From Trebouxia sp. TZW2008 (taxonomy: Eukaryota > Chlorophyta > Trebouxiophyceae > Trebouxiales > Trebouxiaceae): a stretch of 64,000 bases of DNA. The translations under genes and the position numbers were made by a program. A model generated the notes under the pieces. The model was given only the letters and a program-made list of their open reading frames with translations. It was not told the DNA's origin and did not search any database. The stretch covers positions 62,001-126,000 of the forward strand of contig BDIU01000047.1 of NCBI GenBank assembly GCA_002118135.1, read 5' to 3'. Below are positions 34,168 to 46,904 of the stretch, piece after piece. The stretch's first letter is position 1, and each line of letters starts with the position of its first letter.

Positions 34168-37100
34168 ATGGCTACGATTCGCGCTGCAGATGTCATTTGC
34201 TCAGCGTTGATTCTACTGGTCGCGCCGTTGTCAGCGACATACGTGCGATACTCGACCGAGTATTGCAGTGCTGCAGAGTTTGCTCTGCCGGGCTTTCACA
34301 GTCGGCGAGCACTGTATCCAGCGGATGAAGTTTGGGACGGTCTGAAAAAGGTCGCGTTTCAGAATGCCGACTGCGCTTGGCTGGCCGGAAATTTTCGAGA
34401 TACAGGCTCCGACTTTGTTGCCGTTTTCTTTCCTGGTTGGACGATGCATAAGGAAGTGTGGCCTTTGCCCGAGTTGACAAAGACCCTTGCGGACAAACAT
34501 GGACTGAGCTCCCTCGTCGTTGATTTTGCGGGAAGAGGCGAGAGCTGCGGCTATGAAACAGGGCCAGACTGCACGTCAGCGGTATGCAAGCACAAACCAG
34601 CTGCAACCCTCTTAAGAGCTTGTCGTCGTGCCATCAATGTTGATCATTGATACAAGTTGACTATGCTCAATGTGTCGCAGCTGGTGGACATGGCTGCTGC
34701 TGCACATTTCATCAATAGCCTTCCTGGACGATACTGTGGTGCTCTGTTTGGTAAGTCAGTTGCAGTTGGCCTGTTGGCTCTCTGAGCTGAATTTCGAGTT
34801 GCCGCAGACCCCAAGCATATGCTATGCTGCAATGTTGCAGGTCTGAGTCTTTCAGCCTCATCTGCACTTTATTATGCTGCTCGAGTCTCAGATGTACCTG
34901 CTGTTTTCATGGGAGAGCCAGATGATATTGTGGGCCTATCAAGTAAGCTCATGATCATTCAAGACTGTGCATCAGTTGGCTGTACGCACTGTGACTAGCC
35001 TTGTTCAGCTTGCCAGCATGCAATGTAACATGCACAGCAAGCCATACTGTACTGGCAGCACAGATTTTGCCCCATTGCATGCAATCATATGACTGCACAT
35101 GCAAATTTGTGTGCACTGCAGCTTGTTGGATGACAACTCTCAGCGTAACAAGCCCGCAGGCATGTCTGCTGCTGTAACACAAGTCATGCACACACAACAC
35201 AGAGGGCATGCTCAAGCGTTGACTAGCTAGAGTTCACCCGCTGCAGCGAAAGATCTTGCCTGCATGCGATTCACAGCAATGGCATGATGTGGGTCTTGAC
35301 TTTGGCAGGCTATGTGGACGATGAGGCTGGTGGCGATCTTGTCAAGCGCCTGCAAAGGGCAGTAGAAGTGGAGGTCACTGTCACAAACACAGATGATCAC
35401 CTGGTCATGACCGCTGAGGTAAGCCATGCCAGCACAGCTTCAGCATGCCAGCAGACGTGCGTAGGCATGCACGCATGATGCAGCAGACTAGTTGAGTGCA
35501 ATTTGAGTCTCTCAATTTGTTGTACTGTGTATGGAGAACCCTTCTGGATGTTATTGTTGATCTTACTGAAGCTTCTGATATGGCCAGCACTTCTTCCATC
35601 ATTGCAAGGACCCGCATATAGACAGTGCATGAAGATTGATGAGGCTGCTTATCAATGTGTTGTTGAAGCTTATTGACCTGGCAAATTCTGTTGCATCAAC
35701 TTATTTGTCTCACATGTTATAGTGCTAATGCTTTCTGCAGAGCTACCAGAAGCTGCTCGCTGTAGACATACAGAAGGAGATCAAGCAGATCCCTTCAGAC
35801 ATCCATCTGCATTGGTACACAGCTCAATACGGGGTAAGCCTGCTATCTACCCATGCACTTCATCTCTGATCAATGTGTTCGCACATCAAAACCTTGTCTG
35901 TCATTACAACTTTAGCTTCCTTGCCTGCAAAGGATGCAGCTTCTATCTGGCACCGACTGCAGACAGTCAACATCTAGTTGCAGACTGTCATGACATGACA
36001 TGACATGACACGACACGGCAAAGTGACATGATAAAGTGTTGTGTGTAGAGCTCAGTCAGAAGCGACATGAGGAACCTGTCATTTGCTCACGTCAAGGGCT
36101 TCAGCCATCGGCACTTCCAAGAAATTGAGCACGACTTTGGCGGCAATGACAAGTACTCCAAGGAGTTCATGAGCGCTGCTGTTGCTGACTTGGCAGCTGA
36201 AGCAGCTGATCAAGCCAATATCAAGCAGTATTTGAGGCGGCACAGACAGCCAGCAGAGTATGCACCTTGCGCTAACTCCAAAGCTGATGGTCACCGTGGA
36301 CACAGACGGCTTGCATCACAGCAATCTCGGCAGCAGCGGCGGCAGGCCATGCCTAAGCACTTTCACATTGATGATGAGTACAGGTCCAGTCTGAATCAAG
36401 GTATGACTGAGCTGCGGGTAGCAGTAGTGGTGCAGTTTGTATTGTGTATCAGCCAGTGTTTCTGAGTTTTACAACTCTCAGCTTGTTGCTGGAGTTTACT
36501 TTGTACGATGCATTTGCTCTTCCAGTATTCATGCCATCTGAGCAAGCCTGCTGTGCCAGTTCTAGTTGAAGCATGTATACGTTTTTGTTATGCACGCCTG
36601 AGATGCATACTAAATGCGCTCTGACAGAGCTACTTGTGCTTTGCAGCTGTCGTGAAAGCCGTCTTGGAGGTTGCATGGACCCATTATAGCCGGCAAATGC
36701 ACACTGTTATAGCCTGGCAGTTCTGACAGTGTTGCTTGCGTGTTACAGGTCTTGTGAACCCTGCAGCAGCAGAGCTGCAGCCGTTTGGGTGGTTGCTGAT
36801 TGTGATGCCCTACAAGGGTTGCTTTGCCTCAGACTGCATCCTCCAGGTATGCTTGCCAATACAGTCTGCCAGCACCACAATATGTTGATTGTCTAGTATC
36901 AATCTGAGGATACTAGGTTGATATGCTAGTATCAATGAGCGACTAGAAGTCGCCCCATCGACTACTGCAGCACATTTGTTTCTATGGCACTTGTGATTTG
37001 ACAGGCCTGTGTGTAAAGTTTTGGTTTCATGCATCATGCTAGCACAAACAGCCTGAATCACACACCTCGATGCACGACTGCAATTGTGGCAAGCAGCATG

Positions 37101-38691
37101 GTCAAGCATCAAGCTGACACCTCTCTGGCTTGGGGACACAAGCATGCAAATGCCCCATAGCATTGGTGACACCTTTAGAGCGCATGAGAGCTGGCATGAG
37201 CATCATCAACATACGTGCAACTGTCAGTTTGTTGTGCAATTATCTCAGCAAAGGTGTTGTGTTGCAGACGGAGCGTGCTTTCACGCCGCCTTTGGTAGCA
37301 ATCATGGGTAATGGTACTGAGCCAAATCCTCGCAACATCTCCAGCCCCAAAATGACCTCTTTCAACGCTCAGTCTTGGGCAGCGGTGACAGAAGAGATGT
37401 CGGCCCATCCAATTGGTGGCTTGAGATTTTCATCTTTCAGGTAGATGCTGACTCACCCCTGCTGTGCATGCCTTGCACAGGGCAAGCATTGCATGCTGCT
37501 GCAGTACAATTAGTCAGCCCAGACATGTGTTGAGATGCAGTGTGAATGCTGTCCTACTGAATAATCAGGACTGCAAAAGAGACAGGCTTGTTGCTGCTGT
37601 GAAGTCATGCATACAGACAATATGTGCTGACATGAACTCATGCATAGAGACAATGTGTGGGAGGGTGGTAATCATGCTACTGTTCCCCCCTTGGCGAATG
37701 CATCAGATCATCCTAAGCACTGAGCTCTGACAGCTAGCCTTTCTGTCATCTGCAGGCCATTTGTATACAAGAATCCGTTGCCAGTCATGTCCCCTGTAAT
37801 TGTGTCACCCTTCTACAACATTCGGCTTCAACAGCCACACCTATTCTTTCCTGCAGGCCGTTTGTATACAAGAATCAGCTGCATGTTTCCTATGCCATGG
37901 AGATCTTTGACAAGGCGCTCACTGTCAACAACCAGACGCGCAGCGATGAGCATAAGATGCGCTTCCAAGGCAGCGGCTTTGCCAGAATCGACCTAGAAAC
38001 CCTGGAGCTGCACAGCCTCATCAACTTTGACCAGCCACTAATTCCCAGGAGGGAATTCCCATGCTGTGACAAGAATTGGGGAGTAATTGAACATGGGCAG
38101 GAGCTATACATCATTTACACATTGCTACCATGTTTGACGATCTTCAAGCTAGATCAGAGTCAAGCTACAGGGGCTTCCATGGTGTATGCATCCTGTCTCA
38201 AAGACAATGTCTCTGCTATGCTGTCAGAGGCTGTCAAGCTTGAGATGCGTGATGTGAGAATCAGTGGACACCCTATTTGGTGGTCACAGTATCCTCAGAC
38301 CCTACTGGTGCTAGTACACCATAACTGGAGGAAGCACGGGGGGTCAATGCATTGGGCAGTACAGTTGCAATTCAGCCCAGAGCGCAACAGATTCAGCGTT
38401 GCTGCAGTCTCCAAGGAACCAGTACTGAATCATGAGCACTACTACCTGTACAATGCGGCTGTTGAGAATGTGATAGCAGTGGGCAGCTACCACTTGTCTG
38501 GTGGGCATTTGCGCATCCTGTATGGTGATGGCGACAAATACTCAGCCTTTGCAGATGTGGACACAGCAACCATCAGCTGGCAGCATTTGAATGAGTCATC
38601 GGCTGCTGAGTGGACAGATGGCTTGGGTGTTGCGCTGGGTGACAGAGTCAACAGCATTACCTACAAAGAATATGAAAGTCTTGTGTGGTAG
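34168..38691 (+). CDS. Secreted alpha/beta-hydrolase fused to five-bladed beta-propeller glycosidase-like domain
   Basis: Nine exons: 34168-34581, 34681-34750, 34841-34942, 35309-35418, 35741-35833, 36049-36400, 36749-36846, 37268-37440 and 37857-38691, for 748 residues with every phase matching. Residues 1-25 are a signal peptide or anchor (VICSALILLVAPLSAT). Residues about 60-330 look like an alpha/beta-hydrolase: FFPGWTMHKEVW, SLVVDFAGRGES, nucleophile elbow FGLSLSASSA (G-x-S-x-S rather than G-x-S-x-G), and a late His-rich segment HDFGGND. Residues about 385-748 resemble GH43/GH32/GH130-like propellers: NPAAAELQPFGWLL, a CCDKNWGVIEHGQELYIIYT blade motif, and HYYLYNAAVENVIAVGSYH. The pairing suggests carbohydrate deacylation plus glycan cleavage or binding in the secretory path or cell wall. 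Substrate is unknown. The domain calls are by pattern, not search. Confidence 0.7.
35988..36017. repeat. Pentanucleotide microsatellite (CATGA)n
   Basis: Repeated CATGA units with two diverged CACGA units lie in the intron before the sixth exon of the hydrolase-propeller gene. Confidence 0.75.
37756..37856 (+). repeat. Duplicate of the 5' border of the last hydrolase-propeller exon
   Basis: CTGCAGGCCATTTGTATACA at about 37751 recurs as CTGCAGGCCGTTTGTATACA at 37851, 101 bp downstream. The second is the acceptor whose exon continues through PFVYKNQLHVSYAMEI to the stop. The upstream copy also splices in frame for more than 40 codons, so an alternative exon is possible. Confidence 0.8.
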
Positions 38692-38821
38692 TGAACATAT
38701 CTTAGTCAACAGCATTAGATACAAAGAACATGAAAGTTTTGTGTGGTAGCAAACATATCTGAGGCAGCAGCATTAGATACAAAGAACATGAAAGTCTTGT
38801 GTGGTAGAGCTATCTGTCTGA
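38648..38821 (+). repeat. 58-bp tandem triplicate spanning the hydrolase-propeller stop codon
   Basis: A 58-bp unit beginning GTCAACAGCATTA occurs at about 38647, 38705 and 38763. The first copy encodes the last residues VNSITYKEYESLVW and the stop. The next two follow in the 3' untranslated region, each with a few substitutions. Confidence 0.85.
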
Positions 38822-39989
38822 GTGAACAGCATGCATGCTGTCACTAAATGGTTGCTTGCTTGCTGATATGATGGCGGGTTTTGCAAACAAGCTGGGTCTC
38901 AATGCCACACCTTGCATGCAGCAATGTTGGCATTGATCTTCTGCTTGCTGCAGCCTGCCAGAAGTAAAAAAATGTTTATTGCAGCTTACATTTTCTGCCT
39001 CGTTTGACTGCCCTAGGGCCTTCAGCTGCTCATGGACAATACTAGAACTGTTAACTCAAGAATCAATCTGACTTGCACCTTGTACAGAAGTGTGCCACAC
39101 ACAACATTCAACGCTGTTTTGACCATAAAGAGCAGAAGTATCGAATTGAGCTTTGATAGGATCAGGGGTCTTTGAAGTTGGCTTGGACATCATTTCTTTA
39201 ATGCTTGAACTGTGATACAGTCACACGTTGCTCAGATACCTTGAGCTTACTTTTAACAGCTGGTGATTTATCATGTGCCATGTGGGAAGTAATCGACTTT
39301 CAATTTTGTACTACACGACTGTCGTTGATAATGTCATGAAGTCAGATCCGAACATGTAATGAAGTGTTGTCTCAGCTCAGGACTGCCAGCACAGTTTGCA
39401 ATGCATCAGAAATGTTCTTTGCGCAATGCGCAGGCGGTCTACCACGCCCCGTTTAGGGCCTTATCAGCAGCAGCCAGGTGCTGAAATTGTTGCATGTATC
39501 ACTCCCAAAACAAAGTCGCATGATGGTGTGTCACCGCAACATTCAAGTCAGTGGTTCGCTGCAAGGTGTAAGCTTGATCGCCGCGCGCTGCATTCTCAAT
39601 GGTACAGAGATAGTACAGAGAGGGGTGCAATGTAGTCTTTGTCAAGCAAACCTTGACAGCTGCTTGCCTCCATGCACATGTAACTCAAGGCTGCTGTAAT
39701 TCAACATTACACGTCATGCCAGGCTTGACACTCAAGCACAGGGTCATGCGGCTGTCTTATGTAGCTAGCATGCATATGCGACAAAGCAAGCTTTTGTACA
39801 TCAAGCAATGGTAAGCTGTAAACTTTACATTCTGTGCACAATTGTGCAGCATATGTACCAGCTTAGGTGCGAGGGGTGCCATAGCTACTCTCATGCCCAA
39901 GTGGCCTTTGAGTCAAGCAGTAGTACACCAACACCATGAGCCTTACTCATGCTCAATTGGGTGCAGCAAACAGCAATGGCTGCATCTGC
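38822..39989. other. Convergent intergenic region without supported genes
   Basis: About 1.2 kb between the hydrolase-propeller stop and the sulfotransferase stop. Small open frames on the + strand around 39396-39700 lack recognisable features. Nothing else is seen. Confidence 0.4.
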
Positions 39990-42983
39990 TTATTGCTCAA
40001 TGTCAGCCCACTGCAAGTCACGGTTCAGAAGATCATACAGAGCATTGTTGCTGCGCCTGAAATATGCCTTCAGATACTCTCTCACGCTTGGATGCATTGT
40101 CTTCCCGTGGTACTCGGTCTGCACAGAACAAATTGAAATGTAGCCAACTGACGCTAGAAAGGAAACAGATGAGTGGCACAAAACAGCAAATGTGAGGTAC
40201 ATTTGCAAGTGCAAGCTTGTAAACTGTAGGACTGTATACTTGTTGACCCACACAGATTCTGCAGTGCAATTTTCACAAGCTTACACTTGAAAAGCTGATA
40301 CTTTGTACTATAGCTACAGTTGACTGAGACATAGAGACAATGATTCAAATGACTGAGATATATGGCATGGTATCTTTGACGCATTGGCTGAGACATTGAT
40401 TGAGACATGGCTGTACAGAAATGAGCATACCTTCATGCCTGGTGGCAATGCAATGTGCTTGTACAGGTCTGGGTCAGCTCCGATAAAGCTGCAAACCTCC
40501 CTCATGACGCTTTCTGTATTCTTGGTGAACTCATTGAAGTCTATGAACATCATACTGCAGACAAGCCACTGGGTTGCTCAAGACTGGTTGCTTGATGACT
40601 GTATATACCTAGCTCGGCCTTTGAGCCTAATTAGCATGCGTCTTGATAGATAGATAGATGAGGGATAATTAGGCAAGCCAGCACTTTGTTCATGTCACGA
40701 GCCAGTCAGCAGCACAAGGCACATATGCTGATTCACAGCAAGAAGCTGCTCCAAAGGCAGACACAGAGGCAGAACGATGCTCCGCTGGTCCTGCTGCCCA
40801 TGTCTGAGCAGACAAATCATGCACATGAACATGATCACCGCATTGCAGACAAGCTAGCACTAGCTTCCTTTCCCCAGCCAGTTATGAACACAAGGCACAG
40901 CATTGCACTGCTCTGCTAGTCCCTCTGCCCATGCCTGAGCAGCTCAATGATGAAGGGCAAACATGCAAACACTGTATTGCAAGAAGACAAGAAAGTCTAC
41001 GCCGTAAGGTGTCATGACTGGAGCCTCTGTTTACAGAGGCAGCCCGAGGGGACTGCAGCTGCTAGAATAGGTGCAGACAAAGGCATCTTGCTGCTTACTC
41101 ATCGGGTGCAAATTCTTGCAGGAAAGGGCGGATGCGGTCTGCATAGCAGCCAGACATCAGCAGGGAATGCAGGCGGGTATAAAAGAGCTGCGGCATATTG
41201 TGGGGAAGGGGGTCCATTGGCTGCAGATCCTTGAGCTCCTTCCACAGCTCTATTTCATCTTCTGCCTCCTGTTCATTCATAAGCATTGTCATTGCATGAA
41301 GTACAGTCAGCCAACTCTTGGCTGCTTGCTGCATATATGGACCTGTTTGACACTATGCAACAACAGGGCTAGCTACTGGAGCAACATCATGCAGCACCAT
41401 AGCTGAGGTCAAGTGTTGCATCAGCAAAGCAGTAGCGACAGTGTTTGTTGATGTCACAAGCTTGAGCATAACTGCAAAGAATCAGCACCTGAAAGCGAGA
41501 ATCATTGGGCGTGATGGGGTCTGCTAAGCTCCATGTTAAAAGTACCCCCATGTTCACCAACTGCATGCACAATGGTGAATCAACAGCAGCAAAAAGTCAG
41601 AACGGCACAAATTGTAGAGCAAGCATTTTGACATTGGCAAGTAGATAACATGATCACAGTCAAGCAGCCTTACCATTGTCTCTGCGCTGAACATCACTGG
41701 CACTGGATCCCGCAACTGCATACGACACTCAAGAATCAGTGTAGTGATGTGAAGCACACGCTATTGCAGCAAGGCGTGAGCAAAGAGGTTGGGGCAGGAA
41801 CAGTGAAGAGCCAGCTTTGTAATCGTCAGCATGCAATACATCATGACAGCACAGGTGCATGCATCACGCATGTTCTTGCGAAGCAGTTGCACGTGTGCGA
41901 GACAGCATACAACAGAGTCACACTCAACTCAACCATGACAGGCTAGTGCAGCATGTTTGCAAGTTCGACTGCACTTGTGTTGCACATGTTTGATCGTATG
42001 CCAAACCACCAATGTGGAAATTGCATCTTACCATGAAGATGAGCTTAGCATTGGGAGTGATAGCCTTGATGCGCCTGGCAGTATATGGCAGGCAAGCTGT
42101 GACAGGACAGGCATCAAAGCACATCCACTGCATGCACACAAAGCTTCAGACTGCCACACAGTAGACTTAATTCAAGCAGCAACATGCTCTTTGTAGCTCA
42201 GCTACAAACAACAGGCTACATGCACAACGTTGTGTGCGTAAAATTTTTTGGTGCTGCTTTGATGAATTGTACACGCGTGCATGTAACAAGATAGAAACCT
42301 TTGTGACACCCCTGACATATTCTGCCCACCATCTGCACAGGATTGTTGGAAAGAAGCTTCTGTACAGTGTTGCAGAAGAGGCATGATTTGGGCCTAACAC
42401 GCCATTAAAGTAGTGAGATTCCTTGCTCAGAGCTTCGTGCCATGGCAAGCCATCTAGACCAGAAATGGCTGGATGCTGCCTCAGCTGATTAGCCAGTGAA
42501 GTGGTTCCAGCTTTCTACAGGCATTTTGATAATGAATAATTGCTTGCAACAAGGCTTGGCCTTGCACACAGTCAGGGCAAAAGAAACTTACAGGAAAGCC
42601 CACAACGTAAAAGTCAGGAAGGTGTGGCCTCATTGGCAGCGTCAGAAGGCGTCTCAGCACATTCAGCGTGTAGGTGTTTTCAAAGCCAAGGCGGAGGCAT
42701 TGTCCTCTGAGCCAGGGCTGGGCTTTGAAAATCGCAGGTATAAATGGGCAGCACCTACATGCAAGCAAACGCAGCTACTTGATCAGAGTGACTGGTGTGC
42801 CCAAACATCGCTGCTGGACGATACCTACCAATACAGTTTTCTGACTACGACCAGGCGAGGCAGATACAAAGTTGTCAACAAGATCGCGAGCATATACGCC
42901 ACGAGAAGGTATGCTAGGACGAATAGCACGGTGATCGGTGACAGCAAGATGGTAAGGGCAGTAAAGCACAGGTGTCGTTGCAT
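39990..42983 (-). CDS. Type II membrane-anchored sulfotransferase
   Basis: This enzyme would transfer sulfate from PAPS to a glycan in the Golgi. Exon 1 (42829-42983) begins MQRHLCFTALTILL and carries a long hydrophobic signal anchor. Exon 2 (42592-42754) leads to DFYVVGFP; exon 3 (42310-42514) opens with KAGTTSLANQL. Joined, they make the 5'-phosphosulfate-binding loop GFPKAGTTSL. Later exons: 42032-42131 (ITPNAKLIFM), about 41680-41725 (LRDPVPVMFSAETM, the 3'-phosphate-binding region), about 41490-41560 (LVNMGVLLTWSLADPIT), about 41100-41270 (GCYADRIRPFLQEF), about 40440-40560 (MMFIDFNEFTKNTES) and 39990-40120 (ending LNRDLQWADIEQ). The pattern fits the heparan/GalNAc sulfotransferase superfamily. 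The substrate is unknown; algal wall or matrix polysaccharide is a guess. An intron holds diverged duplicate blocks near 40720-41000. Confidence 0.82.
40645..40662. repeat. GATA microsatellite
   Basis: A short (GATA)n run of about four units lies in a sulfotransferase intron. Confidence 0.7.
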
Positions 42984-43841
42984 GGCTAGCTTCACAGGCG
43001 GAAGCAAGTTGCGGCCTCGACATGATTCTTGGCAGTTCTATCGTCCTTACAAGACTACGACCAGGTCACCTCGCGCCTGCAAACAGTTCGTCCTGTCTCT
43101 TGGACAAGCAAACGCCAAGCTGTAACGGCTGAATACAACGCCAGCAAAGCTTTGCCCGGCCCTTCCTGACAAGTGATTGAGTTAGTTACATGTCTTGTGG
43201 AGGAACAGCAATCTGCGTGGGTAACACAACGCAGCAAGTTTGCCGTGCCGGCCCGCATTTGCCGTGCCTACTCTATGATCGCATCAGGTCACTGCCATTG
43301 TGCATCCATGTCCAGTGAAATCGGCAATGTTGCTCAAAGCCTGGTTTTGCAAGTCCCAGAGAGCTCATTTGTGAGTACCCAACACGGTGGAGTGCTGACC
43401 TTGCAATCAGTCCTGCCAAGAACATCTCAAAGGGTGCATTGTCCCTTATGAGGTCATGGCATTGCCAAATTGATTGTTCTCGCATGATGGCAAACCTTTT
43501 TGTAGCTACAGTAGCTATAGTCTGTCCTACCTGCTTACGCTCATGCCATGTGTCCCTGATTAAGCACAAGCTCTATCCGCTAAACAGCAAGCTGGACAAC
43601 CTAGCAGAGCAAGGTATGGATTGTCAGACGCTTTGATCATCGATAATGCCTCCAGTCATAGGTTGTAGAGTGTTGATGCTGGGTCATGATTCAGAGCTCA
43701 AGCTGAATGTTTGGCTGGCTTGATGCTGTACAAGCAGCTGGAACTCTAGCATGCTGGATGCAATCAGCAAACTCTCCAACTAGCTAGATGATACAGCAGA
43801 ATTTGCCAACAAGTCCTGTGCTGCCACATCCGCTGCCACAT
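42984..43841. other. Intergenic region between sulfotransferase and Ub-RUB1
   Basis: About 860 bp upstream of the sulfotransferase start and downstream of the Ub-RUB1 stop. No supported gene is seen. Confidence 0.4.
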
Positions 43842-44721
<880 letters not shown>

Positions 44722-44801
44722 CTATGTACGGTTTCTCCTGTTGCTGCTCGCCTAGGTGGGAGCTGATGGGTCTAGATCAAGTAAGTGACGCGATCTCAGA
44801 T

Positions 44802-45220
44802 GGAGACTTGCAAAGCGGCATGCAGCAACCCTGGATTGACTGCTTATTGTGTTTTGAGTACTTTCGGCAGAAGCAATTGCACAGCTAGTTACCTGAATGC
44901 AGGGAACAAGCCTCTGTCAGCTTCGACGCTACGCGTGCATGCGCCATCCGTTCTTGTCAAACTTGAGCGCCGCATAGCAGACAGCAAAGTGAGATTGTGT
45001 CCACTGGCGACCTGTTGTGGTCCGCACGCCCACTGCTACGTATCTTGCAGCGCAGCAAGCCATTCAGCTGCTGTATGAGCATTCCCTGACCCAACACCAG
45101 CAAACTGAAAGCTCATCTGTGTATATACTTCGGCTCCTAGTCAAACATTCACTGGCTGTATGTGCCTACTGGATGCCGTTTGGTGCCAACAAAGACGTCT
45201 GTGCGAAGATGACTGCCTGA
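44802..45220 (+). CDS. Possible small + strand gene (weak)
   Basis: An open frame from ATG 44802 runs through SASTLRVHAPSVLVKLERRIADSK. A second open frame with the more protein-like stretch AAQQAIQLLYEHSLTQHQQ ends at 45220. A splice between them near 44990-45050 would be needed. It is divergent from Ub-RUB1, like other pairs here. I recognise no family, and it could be noncoding. Confidence 0.2.
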
Positions 45221-45825
45221 GAGCTGTCCTCCTTACGGTCATAATGTCACAGAGACATCTTGTTGGCTTGAACACTTGCACGCACAACAAAATAGCAGCC
45301 CGTCGCTTACCTGCAAGGCTGCATTGCGACAACCCTCGTCTCTGAGCAACCACACATGTTCGTGTACAGCCTTGCCTGCACGCTGTGACTTGAGACTTTG
45401 CAAATTCACACCTCAGTAGCGTGCATGCTCATATGATGCCTTGCTGGTGATTTTGCTGACATCGTGCCCAATACTGTTCATTTGGAGCTCTCTGAGAAAC
45501 TGGACTAGCATCAATGGTGAGAATGTCACACTGTAACAAGATCATCAAGCGCTGCAAAGTCATTGGCGTAGGATGCTTCTGCATTATGTGCACTTCACAT
45601 ATGCTTGCGCACAAATCTTTTCAAGACAGTCTGCAACCAAGTGTAGCTGTAGAAACCAAGCAGCACAAAGAATCAGTACACTGTGCGCACATTATGCATG
45701 GGCAATGCTTTACAGCACTGCCAGGAGGAAGTCCCAAAGTTTTTGACTTTCAGCATATTTAGCTGACCTTCGACATGCTGCACGAGCATGCAGGTCATCA
45801 TTGACATTTGCGGTGACAAGTGGCA
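45221..45825. other. Intergenic region before J-protein 3' end
   Basis: About 600 bp with no supported gene. It is probably the 3' untranslated region of the J-protein gene. Confidence 0.35.
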
Positions 45826-46904
45826 TCATAAGCTATGGCCATCTTGGCTTTCTTTGGTGCTGTCTCTCTGAGACTGCCAGCGCTTCAGATGGCTAAATTC
45901 AGTTGCACGGTGTTCATCCTTGAGCCAAGGATTGACAGGCGGGGACATAATGCCATGTCGGCGCCATGACTGCTCTTCCCACTTGGGAAAGGTCCTACAG
46001 ATCACACAAACAGTATAGTCACATGTCTACAGATAATTGGGCACTTATGATGCAATACCGTTTATTGTAACACTGACAGCCGCAGTTTTTCATGTATCAG
46101 CAGCTGCGAAAAATTGTGACCAGTCTGGTAGCTGGGGCGGTGTGACACTGATAACAAGTAACAACCAATGCTTACTTGCCAAATTGAACCCCAGTCAGCA
46201 CCAGTGGCACACACAGGCAGAAGGCCACAAGCATATTTGTGAAGCGTGGAGAGGGTTCAGATCCAGACATCCTTTTGGCACCTGCGCAAGTCAGGAACCA
46301 CATTTATGTCCAGCAAAGACAGCAATGTCTTGATGCACAGACTGTACATTTGCACGTCTGACCACTGACCATCAGGACATTCTTGTTGTACAGACAATGC
46401 CAGCATTCAGTAATGCTTCTTGGCAACAACCAACGTGGTAATCAAGGACAACCTTTCTCAAATCAAATGCTTTTATTACGCCAGAACATTGCACTAAAGA
46501 CAGTCAGTCTATATGTGCATACCTGGCTGAGTTCCATAAGGTTGTGTTGCATATCGGGGTCTTGTGCCTGGCGCTGAGCTGCCTGCAAAGGTCAACAATC
46601 AGTATGCACAACAACAGGCAGTGTGATCAGAAGCCGGACAATGCCTGCGCACCTTTGATGATCCTGGTATATGCTGCTGTGATGTCCTTGAAGGCTGCCT
46701 CGGCTTCAGAGCGTTCCTTTGCGGCACACAGGTCTGGGTGCCATCTCAGAGCTAGCTTCTTATACGCCTGCTTGACCTGCGACAAGAGGACTGTGATCAA
46801 AGCTCGCACTGTTGCAGAAATCTGTCAGACGGCAAGTACATTAATAGCACCTGCTGAGAAGAGGCGGAGCGAGACAGGCCTAAGACGGTGTAAGGGTCAC
46901 GCAT
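45826..46904 (-). CDS. J-domain protein with one C-terminal transmembrane helix
   Basis: Five exons: 46851-46904, 46653-46776, 46523-46582, 46176-46281 and 45826-45994, for 170 residues, phases matching. J domains activate Hsp70 ATPase. The J domain starts at residue 1 (MRDPYTVLGLSRSASSQQ) and contains the essential HPD in LALRWHPDLC, then FKDITAAYTRIIKG. A short linker leads to one hydrophobic segment, MLVAFCLCVPLVLTGVQF, then a charged tail (PKWEEQSWRRHGIMSPP). The layout resembles type III J proteins anchored in an organelle membrane. Which membrane cannot be told. The start was found by joining an 18-codon first exon. Confidence 0.85.

Noticed and set aside
35988..36017. Direct repeats considered as a CRISPR-like array
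   Set aside because: It is a simple pentanucleotide microsatellite in a eukaryotic intron, without spacers.
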